A stretch of 64,000 nucleotides of DNA from Cytophagaceae bacterium (GCA_006969745.1 CP030886.1:2639234-2703233), one strand, 5' to 3'; positions 35,702 to 44,580 are shown, counted from the first letter of the stretch. Numbers and translations are program-made. The notes: generated by a model from the letters alone, not told the origin.

Positions 35702-36304
35702 TTACGAAATATCGGGCAGCTTCCACTTGAACTTCACAGCGAACACTCGGAAGGAGGCAATAAAAACCACAGTTATTAAAATGTTCCATCCCTGATCAAG
35801 GCCAAGTCGCTGAAGAGCTACATACAAAATGCCGCCACACAGGCAGGTAAGTGCATAAATCTCTTTTCTGAAGATTAATGGAATTTCATTGCAAACGATA
35901 TCTCTAATCACGCCACCAAATACGGCTGAAACCATTCCCATCATAATTGCAATGATTGGATGAACTCCAAGGGTCAATGCTTTCTGCAATCCCAAAACAG
36001 TAAACACGGCAATGCCAATTGTATCAAACATGAAGAAGGTTCTTCTGAGTTTTAATACAACTTTTCCAAAAAGTAGAGATATGAGAATTCCTGAACCGAT
36101 CATAGCTAAATAGATCAGATCTTCCATCCAACCAACAGGTGTGCTTCCCAGCAACACGTCTCTGACCGTACCTCCCCCAATTGCAGTAATTAACCCAACG
36201 GCGGCTATGCCGAAGAAGTCGAGCTTTTTATCACGGCCGGCAAGGGCACCACTGATGGCGAACACCATGGTTCCGAGGATGTCGATAAAATAGAGAATAG
36301 TCAC
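35702..36304 (-). CDS. TRIC/UPF0126-family cation channel-like membrane protein (YicG-like)
   Basis: 200 residues with two internally similar halves (about 1-100 and 105-200): ISGALAGRDKKLDFFGIAAV...GGGTVRDVLLG and MGMVSAVFGGVIRDIVCNEI, each with three or so helices and the GG-x-x-RD motif. This is the bacterial TRIC (trimeric intracellular cation channel) fold. The start is a GTG at 36304 (MTILYFIDILGTMVFAISGA). That GTG lies inside a perfect hairpin, see the entry at 36293. The upstream CPBP-like gene ends 34 nt away. Confidence 0.85.
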   Translation of the reverse strand: MTILYFIDILGTMVFAISGALAGRDKKLDFFGIAAVGLITAIGGGTVRDVLLGSTPVGWMEDLIYLAMIGSGILISLLFGKVVLKLRRTFFMFDTIGIAVFTVLGLQKALTLGVHPIIAIMMGMVSAVFGGVIRDIVCNEIPLIFRKEIYALTCLCGGILYVALQRLGLDQGWNILITVVFIASFRVFAVKFKWKLPDIS

Positions 36305-36328
36305 AGGGCGAAAGTAGTGACTATTCTC
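36293..36328 (-). promoter_or_regulatory. 12-bp perfect hairpin containing the TRIC gene start codon
   Basis: On the minus strand GAGAATAGTCAC - 12-nt loop - GTGACTATTCTC. The GTG start of the downstream gene is the first three bases of the 3' arm, so the folded mRNA hides the start codon. It may instead or additionally act as an attenuator or terminator after the CPBP gene, because TATTTTAT follows the stem. Confidence 0.65.
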
Positions 36329-36337
36329 AATTTTCTA

Positions 36338-37111
36338 TTAAAAAGCTTTTATAGCTACATCCATCAGGTAGTGCACGACTCCAAGCCAGATAATATCCCT
36401 ACTTCTGTAGGCTGTGTACAAGATAAATGTAGTGAGTGTGCCTGTAAGGAAGAAGAAGGTGATGATATGAAAAATCGAATCCCCTTCTGCTACTGATCCA
36501 GGCACATGAGCAAAGGCAAAAAGTATAGCAGGGATGCCAATCGCCCAACGGATGCCAACAGCCCATTTCAAACGGACGAAAAGGAATGCAAGTGCGACAT
36601 TTTCAAAAAATATGGCGGGGAAGTTTGATAAGGTTTTAAGCTTAAGTGCAGAGAAAAATATTTCGGAAAGTCTGGTCCACTCACCACGGACACCAACAAA
36701 GATAAAAATGCCGATGAGCGAGGCTGCCAAGCCAAATATCAACTTTCTGGCCATTTGATTCGATGATATGAAGATAGAATGCGTGCCTTGCTTTCGAAGA
36801 ATCAAAGTCAAAAAAATGGGAGAGAAGATCAGTACATTGTTTAATGGCCATACGATCAGTTGATTAATGACGGTACTTGCCGATCTTGGAATAAGATAGC
36901 CGGCGGAGTAAAGCTGTCCAACGCCCATAACAGCAAAACAAGAAAGTAAGCCAAGTGCTAAATCAAGCCAGGGTTTTTTAGTTGATTCAACGGATTGGAT
37001 GTCCCAGCCTTTCCCTCGTCTGTCAAGCAAAAACCACATGCCGCAGATGGCTAAATAAGCCAACGTTAAGGGGACAATAAAATAAGAATTTGATTGCATA
37101 ATTTCCTCCAT
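36338..37111 (-). CDS. Divergent CPBP/CAAX-protease-like membrane protein
   Basis: 257 residues with about eight membrane helices. CPBP motifs 2 and 3 are visible as FAFAHVPG and HYLMDV. Motif 1 (normally EExxxR) is changed to FFENVALAFLFVR, with a single Glu, so protease activity is doubtful. A second ATG at 37099 is preceded by GGAGG and is a strong alternative start, which is notable in a phylum that rarely uses Shine-Dalgarno. It starts 5 nt after the upstream TraB-like gene, and the TRIC gene follows. Confidence 0.65.
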   Translation of the reverse strand: MEEIMQSNSYFIVPLTLAYLAICGMWFLLDRRGKGWDIQSVESTKKPWLDLALGLLSCFAVMGVGQLYSAGYLIPRSASTVINQLIVWPLNNVLIFSPIFLTLILRKQGTHSIFISSNQMARKLIFGLAASLIGIFIFVGVRGEWTRLSEIFFSALKLKTLSNFPAIFFENVALAFLFVRLKWAVGIRWAIGIPAILFAFAHVPGSVAEGDSIFHIITFFFLTGTLTTFILYTAYRSRDIIWLGVVHYLMDVAIKAF

Positions 37112-37116
37112 GATGA

Positions 37117-38034
37117 CTAGTCGTTTAAGCTATTCACGAATTCTCCATAGGTCTTTACGCTGTGACCTTTAGCTTCCAGAAACCTTCTCATATGTGTAAT
37201 GTGCGCGCTACCGACAGTCAGCAAAACCTTGGTTGCCTGTTGTTCTTCTGCGCGTTCTATGAGTCGATTGGCCATGATTTCGTTTCGCTTCAGCCAATAA
37301 GCTCTTACTTGCTTTGCTTCTTCAGATTTTGGTAACCTGACCGGTAAGTCATCTATGAGATTTGAAAATGAATCCTGAAACTCCGAGCTGTTGATATATT
37401 CCATCAGACGACCCTCTTCTTCTGCTTGACGGTACTTTTTTTGCGTCTTGAGGTAGATCTTGAGCGGTTTCCATTTTAGACCGAATAAAAGCTTTTTGAG
37501 AACCTTTTTATTATTGGTCATAAATTCACTTTCTCCATACCTGTAGTCGATTCCGTGAAATTGTCTGACACCGAGCTTTAACCCCGCAGGGAACACCATC
37601 AGTCCGTATTCGGAGTTGTTCAGGTTTCGATGAAATTTCGATAGATAGTATAGTGAATCTCCCTGCGCCTGAACTTGATACCAGTGGTAGTAGGCGTTCC
37701 ATAAATCGTACGAGGTGTAATAGTTAGCTCCGGTTAGAGCTAGTTGGGAATAATCCAACATTTCTAATGTATCCCTCAATTTATCAGCACGCTTCATCGT
37801 TTTGGGCCAAATTTCCTTCATGCTGAGTGTATCATTAGTTGGTATTGCCTCAATACAAATGATGTCGGGATTGGTATCGACAATAAAGTTTTGTACTGCT
37901 TCAAAATTTTGAAGTGACTTGTGGTCATCATCAAAATAATGTGCTGTACCTATGATGGTGATTTCGAGCTTGCGCTGGCTGATTCCAGCCATGCTTGAGA
38001 TAATTAGAAATAGTGTAAAAAGTGTTTTCATCAT
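37117..38034 (-). CDS. Secreted TraB/GumN-like (DUF5694-type) protein
   Basis: 305 residues with a signal peptide (MMKTLFTLFLIISSMAGISQ). The motif GTAHYFDDDHKSL near the mature start and VGSAHITHMRRFL near the end are the paired GxxH elements of the TraB/PrgY/GumN superfamily (erythromycin esterase/EreA-like, with putative metal ligands); DUF5694 members look like this. The function of most members is unknown. It shares a 158-bp intergenic region with the divergent LytTR regulator at 38193. Confidence 0.7.
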   Translation of the reverse strand: MMKTLFTLFLIISSMAGISQRKLEITIIGTAHYFDDDHKSLQNFEAVQNFIVDTNPDIICIEAIPTNDTLSMKEIWPKTMKRADKLRDTLEMLDYSQLALTGANYYTSYDLWNAYYHWYQVQAQGDSLYYLSKFHRNLNNSEYGLMVFPAGLKLGVRQFHGIDYRYGESEFMTNNKKVLKKLLFGLKWKPLKIYLKTQKKYRQAEEEGRLMEYINSSEFQDSFSNLIDDLPVRLPKSEEAKQVRAYWLKRNEIMANRLIERAEEQQATKVLLTVGSAHITHMRRFLEAKGHSVKTYGEFVNSLND

Positions 38035-38085
38035 TGCATTTGTTTTTTTTCAAAGCACACATATGAAAAGCTCTCTGATCTGAAT

Positions 38086-38183
38086 GAATGTCTGAAATGT
38101 GGATTTGAATGTCTGAAATCCGAACATTTTGATTTCAACACTGAAGCTATCAATGTCTGAATTCCTATATTCATGTTTGAAAT
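38086..38183 (+). promoter_or_regulatory. Four direct repeats (ATGTCTGAAAT-type), candidate LytTR binding sites
   Basis: GAATGTCTGAAAT (38086), GAATGTCTGAAATC (38107), CAATGTCTGAATTC (38151) and TCATGTTTGAAATC (38171). The spacings are 21, 44 and 20 bp, i.e. two and four helical turns. This is the arrangement LytTR domains bind. The array ends 10 bp before the LytTR regulator start. Confidence 0.6.
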
Positions 38184-38192
38184 CTGACGATT

Positions 38193-39088
38193 ATGTGGCT
38201 ATCACTGAATTATGACTTACTGAAAAAATGGAATGCTATTCTGTTGACTTCAGTGATTGTGGTAATCACCTATCAAGTGCTGGTTTATTTTCATCCTGAG
38301 AATGTAGGATGGATTCAAAGCGAACAATTTTCGTGGGGTAATCTGATACAGTTTGTACTTGTGGATCAGATTTTAATAGAATGCATCACTGTTGGCATCA
38401 TCTTTTTTCTTCTGCGAGTATATGCCCGATACTTCAAAATCAGTCAGATCAAGCTGATCCCAAAGGAAATCCTGCTTTATGAACTTAAATTTTTGCCAGT
38501 TTTACTTTTATCATTTTTGTTTTTGCTCCCTTCTCATTGACCGTACGGTTTCTGTACCATACGCTCCCTTCACCAGATTGGTCGGAATATTTTCAGGGCT
38601 ACTTCTATAGCACACAGCTCTACATTGTATACTTATTTCCCAGCCTGCTATTTGGTTATGGAATACTAAATGTCAATCTGATTATCCAATACAACGAGCA
38701 GTTGGGAAAAACCAAGAGCTCTTTGCAGAAAGAGAAGAATCGCAAAACCAAAAACAGGCTTTGGGCTACTGATGACTTTGGAGAGGTTTTTCTGGATACT
38801 GCTAAAATTCAATGGATAGAAAGAGTAGATCGAAAGACGTTTGCTTCGACCGAATCGGATAGGTATAGGCTAAAGGAGAACATCACAGAAATTGAGGAGA
38901 AGTTGGATCCAGAAGTATTCATCAGGATCAATCGTAGTGTTATTGTAAATCTTGAGAATGTTTTAAATTATTCATTCTGGGAAAATGACAAGTACGTGCT
39001 TCGGATTAAAGACTCTGAGAAAGAGTTTGTAATGAGCAGAGATCGTCTGAATAAGATCAAGGGGAAGTTACTTAACCTTCAGACTTGA
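38193..39088 (+). pseudogene. Membrane-bound LytTR-family regulator, interrupted by a single-base frameshift
   Basis: The first frame (38193-38540) gives three or four membrane helices (LLTSVIVVITYQVLVYF, LLLSFLFLLPSH then stop). The second frame (open to 39088) begins inside the same helix and continues FAPFSLTVRFLYHTLP and a C-terminal LytTR domain (IRINRSVIVNLENVLNYSF). Adding one T to the five-T run at 38520-38524 joins them as SFLFFAPFSLTVRF and gives a normal ~298-residue protein, similar in plan to the regulator at 11347. The 3' end overlaps the convergent queG by 17 nt. Either an assembly indel or genuine loss. Confidence 0.85.
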
Positions 39089-40004
39089 GGAACACAATAT
39101 TTCGCTTCAATCCTTCAAACTTTGTTCGTTTTACAGCGGACTTTTTAAAGACCTTTTGAAAAACATCTTTTGTCAGTTCTTGCCATTCTTGTGGGCTCAA
39201 ATCTTCCCAGCCTTGAGGTTTGAATTTAGGTTCCTGATGAGGCATTGAAAACCGATTCCAGGGGCATACATCCTGGCAGATATCACATCCAAACGCCCAG
39301 CCTTCCATTTTTTCTTTAAACTCAGTGGGTATTTCGTCTTTCAGCTCTATCGTGAGATAGGAAATGCATCTGCTTCCATCTACTACATAGGGTTCAGGGA
39401 TTGCGTCGGTTGGGCATGCGTCCTGGCATGCAGTACACGTTCCACAATAATCTTTCATCGGGCCATCAGGCTCCAGTTCCAGGTCAATGATCAACTCGGC
39501 AAGGAAGAAGAAACTCCCCATTTCCCGATTAAGTAAGAGTGAATTTTTACCAATCCATCCGATTCCGCCTTTCCTTGCCCAAGCCCGCTCATGTACGGGC
39601 GCTGAGTCAACAAATACACGACCATCTACTTCCCCGATTTCTTCCTGTATTCGGGCAAAAAAACTTTTTAGTTTGTCTTTGATGATAAAGTGGTAATTCT
39701 GACCGTAGGCGTATTTCGCAATCTTCGGAGATTTGTTTGAAAGATTTTTATCAGGAAAGTAGTTGTAAACAAGAGAAACGACTGACTTAGCACCTGGCAC
39801 TAGTTTCGTAGGATCGAGTCTCTTATCAAAATGATTTTCCAGGTATCCCATTTTTCCTTGATAGCCACGCCTAAGCCACTCTTCAAGACGAGGAGCCTCT
39901 TCTTCCAAATATTCAGCTTTGGAAATTCCACAGAAAGAAAAGCCCAGGTCTTGAGCAGTCTGCTTGATAAATTTTGTTCGGCTGGATACTTGGGACTTCA
40001 TCAC
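39072..40004 (-). CDS. queG: Epoxyqueuosine reductase
   Basis: 310 residues, standard for QueG, the cobalamin and 4Fe-4S enzyme that reduces epoxyqueuosine to queuosine in tRNA. Two ferredoxin motifs are visible: [15 protein letters not shown] and [11 protein letters not shown]. The N-terminal segment [20 protein letters not shown], then [10 protein letters not shown], and [20 protein letters not shown] are typical. The start at 40004 reads MMKSQ; the second ATG at 40001 is equally possible. queA, an earlier step in the same pathway, lies elsewhere in the window at 57124. Confidence 0.95.
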   Translation of the reverse strand: MMKSQVSSRTKFIKQTAQDLGFSFCGISKAEYLEEEAPRLEEWLRRGYQGKMGYLENHFDKRLDPTKLVPGAKSVVSLVYNYFPDKNLSNKSPKIAKYAYGQNYHFIIKDKLKSFFARIQEEIGEVDGRVFVDSAPVHERAWARKGGIGWIGKNSLLLNREMGSFFFLAELIIDLELEPDGPMKDYCGTCTACQDACPTDAIPEPYVVDGSRCISYLTIELKDEIPTEFKEKMEGWAFGCDICQDVCPWNRFSMPHQEPKFKPQGWEDLSPQEWQELTKDVFQKVFKKSAVKRTKFEGLKRNIVFLKSEG

Positions 40005-40028
40005 ATCCCAAAGAAAGACTGAAAAAGT

Positions 40029-40619
40029 TTATTGAAGCAATTGCGCATCTAAAACCACTGTGCCTCCCGCTATTTTAGCATTGTGGTGGCCATGGTCATG
40101 TCCATGATTGGGGTCGCATTCATTGGCAAAATCTTCCGAATTTTCGTGCACGAATAGAACAGTTCCAGAGATGTCCAATTCATCCTCAGTACCCAGGCTC
40201 CATAAGTCGGTTTTTAGGAAAAATGTACCGTTTCCTTCAGCATCAATTTCAATATTGCCGACATCACCTGCGAAAGGTTTGGCCCACACTTCACCGAGAC
40301 TGAATTCGGAGCAAAAAGCTGTAAACAAGCCTTGATTCCAATGTCTTCCAGGTTTGGCCAGCGTTCCCTGATGTAAGTGCATTGCATGGGCAGTATTAGG
40401 TTCCATCCCTGATAGGTTGACTTTTATAGAGGTGACCCCATCCTGATAAACAAACTCTGCATTTCCGATAAGAGCACCTTGTTCATAGGTTTCGTCCGGC
40501 AATTGATTTACAAGGTAAATATCTGCTGCCGCAAAGGTTTTGGGTCCGGGCTCTTTCGTATCCTCACAGCCTATTATTAAAGCTAAAAGAAGTAGTATTG
40601 ATACTCTCATTCTTGTCAT
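40029..40619 (-). CDS. Cu/Zn superoxide dismutase-like lipoprotein, apparently lacking the zinc site
   Basis: About 196 residues from the ATG at 40619 (ATGs at 40640 and 40610 are alternatives); lipobox ILLLLALIIGCED. The Cu ligands are present as HAMHLH, GRHWNQ and LFVHENSED. Of the Zn ligands only the Asp of GDVGN is clear: the two His of the normal ...HG...RHVGD segment are replaced (AKPFAGD). The catalytic Arg of NAGSR is replaced by NAK. A His cluster (NHGHDHGHHN) follows. This pattern resembles Cu-only SOD-like proteins. Role: superoxide defence or copper binding at the cell envelope (inferred). It lies 12 nt downstream of ruvB. Confidence 0.8.
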   Translation of the reverse strand: MTRMRVSILLLLALIIGCEDTKEPGPKTFAAADIYLVNQLPDETYEQGALIGNAEFVYQDGVTSIKVNLSGMEPNTAHAMHLHQGTLAKPGRHWNQGLFTAFCSEFSLGEVWAKPFAGDVGNIEIDAEGNGTFFLKTDLWSLGTEDELDISGTVLFVHENSEDFANECDPNHGHDHGHHNAKIAGGTVVLDAQLLQ

Positions 40620-40651
40620 TTTAATAGAAACAACCTTCAAAAATTAAACCA

Positions 40652-41677
40652 TTAAAACAACGATCCTGTTTGCGATGGCGGTATAATTCCTAAATGTTTA
40701 TACGCAAGCTCTGTTGCTTCTCGTCCTCTGGAGGTTCGTTTGATATAACCTTCTTGAATGAGGAAGGGTTCGTAAACTTCTTCGATTGTTTCTGACTCTT
40801 CACTGCATGCAGTCGCTATTGTTCCTAGTCCAACCGGACCACCTTTAAATTTATTGATGATGGTAGACAGTATTCGATTGTCCATTTCGTCAAGTCCGTG
40901 ATCATCAACATCTAAGGCTTTTAACGCCATTTTCGAAATATCTAGTGTGATAGCACCATCTCCTTTGATTTGAGCAAAATCTCTGGTTCTTCGCAATAAA
41001 TTGTTCGCGATCCGTGGGGTTCCTCTACTTCTTCTCGCAATCTCAAATGCAGCTTCTTCATCAATGATTGAATTAAGGATATCTGCTGAACGTCCAACAA
41101 TTTTGGTGAGTAACTTGGAATCGTAGTACTCAAGTCTCGCATTGATTCCAAACCGCGCCCGCAACGGAGACGTGAGTAACCCAGATCGAGTAGTGGCTCC
41201 AATCAGCGTGAAAGGATTCAATTCGATCTGCACTGAGCGAGCGTTGGGGCCTGAATCGAGCATGATATCAATACGATAATCTTCCATGGCCGAATAGAGG
41301 TATTCCTCTACCACAGGATTTAACCGATGAATCTCATCTATAAATAATACATCATGAGGCTCAAGGTTTGTCAGAAGTCCGGCCAGCTCGCTGGCCTTAT
41401 CTAGTACCGGACCGGAAGTAACCTTTATACTAGATTCCAGCTCGTTGGCAATGATGAAAGATAGCGTTGTTTTGCCCAGTCCTGGAGGCCCATGCAGTAG
41501 CACATGATCTAGTGGCTCTGTACGCTGTTTAGCAGCTTCTACAAAGATCTTGAGATTGTCTACTACCTTTTGCTGCCCGGTAAAATCGGAAAACGAAAGC
41601 GGCCGAAGTGCTTTCTCAATTTCTTTTTCAGAGGAACCCATGTCCTCCCCATCCGCTTGCAGGTAGTCTTCTCTCAT
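40652..41677 (-). CDS. ruvB: Holliday junction branch migration ATPase RuvB
   Basis: 341 residues. Walker [14 protein letters not shown], Walker [10 protein letters not shown], sensor 1 [10 protein letters not shown], the Arg finger region SPLRARFG and the C-terminal winged helix ([20 protein letters not shown]) are complete. RuvB drives branch migration with RuvA; neither ruvA nor ruvC is nearby. A TATATTTG -7 element ends only 5 nt before the start, so the transcript may be leaderless. Confidence 0.98.
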   Translation of the reverse strand: MREDYLQADGEDMGSSEKEIEKALRPLSFSDFTGQQKVVDNLKIFVEAAKQRTEPLDHVLLHGPPGLGKTTLSFIIANELESSIKVTSGPVLDKASELAGLLTNLEPHDVLFIDEIHRLNPVVEEYLYSAMEDYRIDIMLDSGPNARSVQIELNPFTLIGATTRSGLLTSPLRARFGINARLEYYDSKLLTKIVGRSADILNSIIDEEAAFEIARRSRGTPRIANNLLRRTRDFAQIKGDGAITLDISKMALKALDVDDHGLDEMDNRILSTIINKFKGGPVGLGTIATACSEESETIEEVYEPFLIQEGYIKRTSRGREATELAYKHLGIIPPSQTGSLF

Positions 41678-41682
41678 CGCCT

Positions 41683-41690
41683 CAAATATA
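41683..41690 (-). promoter_or_regulatory. Candidate -7 element of the ruvB promoter (near-leaderless)
   Basis: TATATTTG on the minus strand, 5 nt from the ruvB ATG. Transcription would begin at or beside the start codon. There is no good -33 match. Confidence 0.35.
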
Positions 41691-41720
41691 ACTCACAAAG
41701 CGAATGAAGTACGATTGATT

Positions 41721-41728
41721 TACTTTTG
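41721..41728 (+). promoter_or_regulatory. Candidate -7 element of the apbE promoter
   Basis: TACTTTTG, matching TAnnTTTG, 17 bp before the apbE start. No clear -33 TTTG at the usual spacing. Confidence 0.35.
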
Positions 41729-41745
41729 AAGTATCATAAGAAAGC

Positions 41746-42777
41746 ATGAACAGAAAGCGACTTTTACTCTTCGGAATTGGACTGGCAATAACCTTTTTAA
41801 TTGTCTCCTATTTAAGAAGTGATGCCCCACGGTTGCACCACATTACCGGGCAAACCATGGGTACTATCATTTATAATGTAAAGTACATTGATGTGGAGGT
41901 GGAAGGATTGGGAAAAGAGATTTCAGATGAGTTGATCGATTTCAATCAATCACTCTCTACCTACATTCCTGACTCTGAAATCTCCCGACTCAATGCAGAG
42001 GGAAGTTTCAGGTTTAGGTCGTCATTCTTTTTACCGATATTAGAAAAAAGCCGGGAAATCTTCATGAAAACCGAAGGCACATTTGATCCAAGTATCGGTC
42101 CACTTGTACAAGCCTGGGGGTTTGGTCCGGATAAAAAGATGCCAAATTTAGATAGCACACAAGTTGACTCTTTGATGTCGATTGTTGGGTTTGATCAGGT
42201 AGTTTTTGACTCTGATAAAATTACAATTCCGGAAAATTTTCAAATCGATTTTAGCGCTATTGCGAAAGGCTATGCCGTAGATATTATCGGAGAATTACTA
42301 GAGTCCAAAGGTGTAAAGAATTACCTGGTTGAGATTGGAGGGGAGGTAAGATGTAGAGGTGTAAATGAAGATAAGAAACCATGGTCATTGGGAATTGAAG
42401 ATCCTACTGTTTCTTCAAACGAACAGCGACTAATGGCTGTCGTTCGGTTAAAGGATCGCTCGCTGGCTACATCAGGTAACTATCGCAATTATTATGAACG
42501 GGATGGTAAAATATTTGCTCATATTATTGATCCAAGAACGGGGTATACTGCCAGGCATAATTTGTTAAGTGCGTCAGTGTTTGCTGATGATTGTATGAGT
42601 GCTGATGCCTACGCCACAGCTTTTATGGTGCTGGGACTGGAGTATTCTAAAACAATAATAGCCTCATTGGGTCTGGACGCAATTCTGATCTATCAAAGTG
42701 AAGATGGTGCAATAAAAAGCTTTGTTTCAGACGGTATTCGACCATTTTTGGAAATGAATAAAGCCCGAGGGAATTAA
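41746..42777 (+). CDS. apbE: FAD:protein FMN transferase
   Basis: 343 residues with an N-terminal membrane anchor or signal (LLLFGIGLAITFLIVSYL). Family signatures: TGQTMGTIIYNVKY, DPSIGPLVQAWGFGP, DFSAIAKGYAVD, YLVEIGGEVRCRG, and the C-terminal HIIDPRTGYTARHNLLSASV with the metal-binding SADAYATAFMVLG. ApbE attaches FMN covalently to Thr/Ser of Na+-translocating NADH:quinone reductase and Rnf subunits. No Nqr or Rnf gene is in the window. A ZIP transporter and a nuclease gene follow on the same strand. Confidence 0.95.
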   Translation: MNRKRLLLFGIGLAITFLIVSYLRSDAPRLHHITGQTMGTIIYNVKYIDVEVEGLGKEISDELIDFNQSLSTYIPDSEISRLNAEGSFRFRSSFFLPILEKSREIFMKTEGTFDPSIGPLVQAWGFGPDKKMPNLDSTQVDSLMSIVGFDQVVFDSDKITIPENFQIDFSAIAKGYAVDIIGELLESKGVKNYLVEIGGEVRCRGVNEDKKPWSLGIEDPTVSSNEQRLMAVVRLKDRSLATSGNYRNYYERDGKIFAHIIDPRTGYTARHNLLSASVFADDCMSADAYATAFMVLGLEYSKTIIASLGLDAILIYQSEDGAIKSFVSDGIRPFLEMNKARGN

Positions 42778-42837
42778 TTAACTACCTGAATGGTTTATAT
42801 TTCTTTGATAATTTCACCTACAACCTAGCTCGAATAG

Positions 42838-43548
42838 ATGATCCTTACTATTCTGATACTTATCGGATGCACATTGCTCGGCGGCCTTAGCCTGAAATTG
42901 GTCCCCGGGATGAAGCAAAACATGCGTCTTTCGTTGATTTTTGCGGGATCATATCTCTTTGCAATCACAATCATTCATATAATTCCGGAACTCTTCTCGA
43001 TAAGCCCTAACCCGTCCAGAATTGGACTGTTTGTCTTGATAGGTTTCTTTCTTCAGCAGTTTTTAGAATATTTTTCTTCCGGAGTTGAGCATGGACACGT
43101 TCATACGAATAAGGCAGTTTCTGTAAGTGGGAGATTCTCAATCATTGCGGCCTTGATGGTTCACAGTTTACTTGAGGGATCGCTGCTTACTCATGATTCT
43201 CCGTTTCATGAAAAACATGAATCATATTCTTTGCTACTAGGAATTGTGCTGCACAAGGTTCCTGCTGCTTTTGCTTTGATGGCAACCATGCAAGGGTTGG
43301 GGAAAAAAGCTATTTACCTATTGATCTTGTTTAGCCTGGCCTCACCAATGGGGCTCTTGCTGAGTGATTTTGTGCTGCTTTCAGAAGATTCTGTGTTAAT
43401 TGTATTTGCGATTGTATGTGGAAGTTTTTTACATATCTCTACCACCATCTTTGTAGAAGCAAGTCCAGAACATCATTTCGGATTAAACAAAATACTGATA
43501 AGCCTTGCCGGAGCTTTGATGGCAATTTTGGTTGAATTCCTGATTTAA
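42838..43548 (+). CDS. ZIP-family divalent metal transporter
   Basis: 236 residues with about eight helices. His-rich elements typical of ZIP are present: ITIIHIIPELF (helix 2), the loop SSGVEHGHVHTNK, MVHSLLEGSLL and GIVLHKVPAAFALM, which carry the metal-binding His-x3-Glu/His residues. ZIP proteins import Zn2+ or Fe2+. It is in a same-strand run with apbE (60 bp) and the nuclease (52 bp); a shared zinc theme with the Zn-dependent nuclease is suggestive only. Confidence 0.88.
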   Translation: MILTILILIGCTLLGGLSLKLVPGMKQNMRLSLIFAGSYLFAITIIHIIPELFSISPNPSRIGLFVLIGFFLQQFLEYFSSGVEHGHVHTNKAVSVSGRFSIIAALMVHSLLEGSLLTHDSPFHEKHESYSLLLGIVLHKVPAAFALMATMQGLGKKAIYLLILFSLASPMGLLLSDFVLLSEDSVLIVFAIVCGSFLHISTTIFVEASPEHHFGLNKILISLAGALMAILVEFLI

Positions 43549-43600
43549 TCTTAAAGCTAGCTGGCAATTAAATTCGATATATTTTTTCTACCTTTTCGTA

Positions 43601-44554
43601 ATGCGAATTTTCCTTCTTTTGTTATGCATAGGCTGTCCGGTTTTATCTCAAAGCTGGGGATTCTTCGCTCATCAAAAAATTAACAGGCTGGCAGTGTTTA
43701 CACTCCCTCCGGAGATGATGGTATTCTACAAACAGAACATCCAATACATCACTGAGAATGCGATTAAACCGGACATGCGTAGGTATGCCGTAAAAGCGGA
43801 AGCCGCGCGTCATTACATAGATGTGGATGTCTATGGTGATTCGGCGGTGTATCAAATGCCTCGCTACTGGAATGCGGCAGTTGAGAAATATTCTGAGGAC
43901 ACATTGCAAGCATATGGAATTGTACCATATCATATTTACCGCATGTCGTTTTGGTTGATCAAGGCTTTTCAGGATAAAAACGCAGATCAGATATTGCGAT
44001 TGTCATCAGACATGGGTCACTACATTGCGGATGCAAATGTCCCCTTGCATACCACAGAAAATTACAACGGACAGCTTTCCGGGCAATACGGCATTCATGG
44101 ATTTTGGGAATCACGTTTGCCGGAGCTTTTCTCGGACAACTATGACCTGCTCAGTGGGAAGGCCAGCTATGTGGAAAATCTTCAATTGTATGCATGGAGT
44201 GCGGTAGTAAAGGCTCATGAAGCACTAGACTCTGTGCTGATTTTTGAAAAACAACTCACTTCAAAATATCCTGAATCAAAAAAGTACGGGTACGAGGAGC
44301 GAGGCAACTCAACGATCAGGACCTACACCTATGATTTTTCGAGTGATTATCATAGAAGATTGAATGGAATGGTGGAAAGAAGGATGCGAAATTCAATTAA
44401 AATGATTGGAGATTTTTGGTTTAGTTGCTGGGTAAAGGCAGGTCAACCTGACTTGAACGAACTTCTGATTGATGAGGAGCCTCTGGATTCTACGTTTGTA
44501 ATTGATACCAGCGTAAAAGTAAGAAACCATGAAGCCGGGATAGAAGGGAAATAA
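43601..44554 (+). CDS. S1/P1 nuclease-like secreted zinc enzyme
   Basis: 317 residues with a signal peptide (MRIFLLLLCIGCPVLSQS). The mature N-terminus WGFFAHQKINRLAVF and later DMGHYIADANVPLHTTENY, GIHGFWESRLPE supply the Trp/His/Asp ligands of the tri-zinc site seen in S1/P1 nucleases and zinc-dependent phospholipase C. It could cleave extracellular nucleic acid or phospholipid; the sequence does not decide which. The next 350 bp hold a small minus-strand gene and terminators. Confidence 0.82.
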   Translation: MRIFLLLLCIGCPVLSQSWGFFAHQKINRLAVFTLPPEMMVFYKQNIQYITENAIKPDMRRYAVKAEAARHYIDVDVYGDSAVYQMPRYWNAAVEKYSEDTLQAYGIVPYHIYRMSFWLIKAFQDKNADQILRLSSDMGHYIADANVPLHTTENYNGQLSGQYGIHGFWESRLPELFSDNYDLLSGKASYVENLQLYAWSAVVKAHEALDSVLIFEKQLTSKYPESKKYGYEERGNSTIRTYTYDFSSDYHRRLNGMVERRMRNSIKMIGDFWFSCWVKAGQPDLNELLIDEEPLDSTFVIDTSVKVRNHEAGIEGK

Positions 44555-44580
44555 AAAAGCCAAGGATAAATCCTTGGCTC
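44551..44580 (-). terminator. Intrinsic terminator of the small membrane protein gene
   Basis: On the minus strand: GCCAAGGAT - TT - ATCCTTGGC followed by TTTTTTA. The U-tract is only on the minus-strand side, so it serves the small minus-strand gene at 44617 rather than the nuclease. Confidence 0.75.

Noticed and set aside
38511-38540. Programmed -1 frameshift in the LytTR gene
   Set aside because: G-TTT-TTG does not fit the X-XXY-YYZ slippery heptamer, and no downstream stem-loop is evident.
44551-44580. Terminator of the S1/P1 nuclease gene on the plus strand
   Set aside because: No T-tract follows the stem on the plus strand; the A-tract points to minus-strand use.
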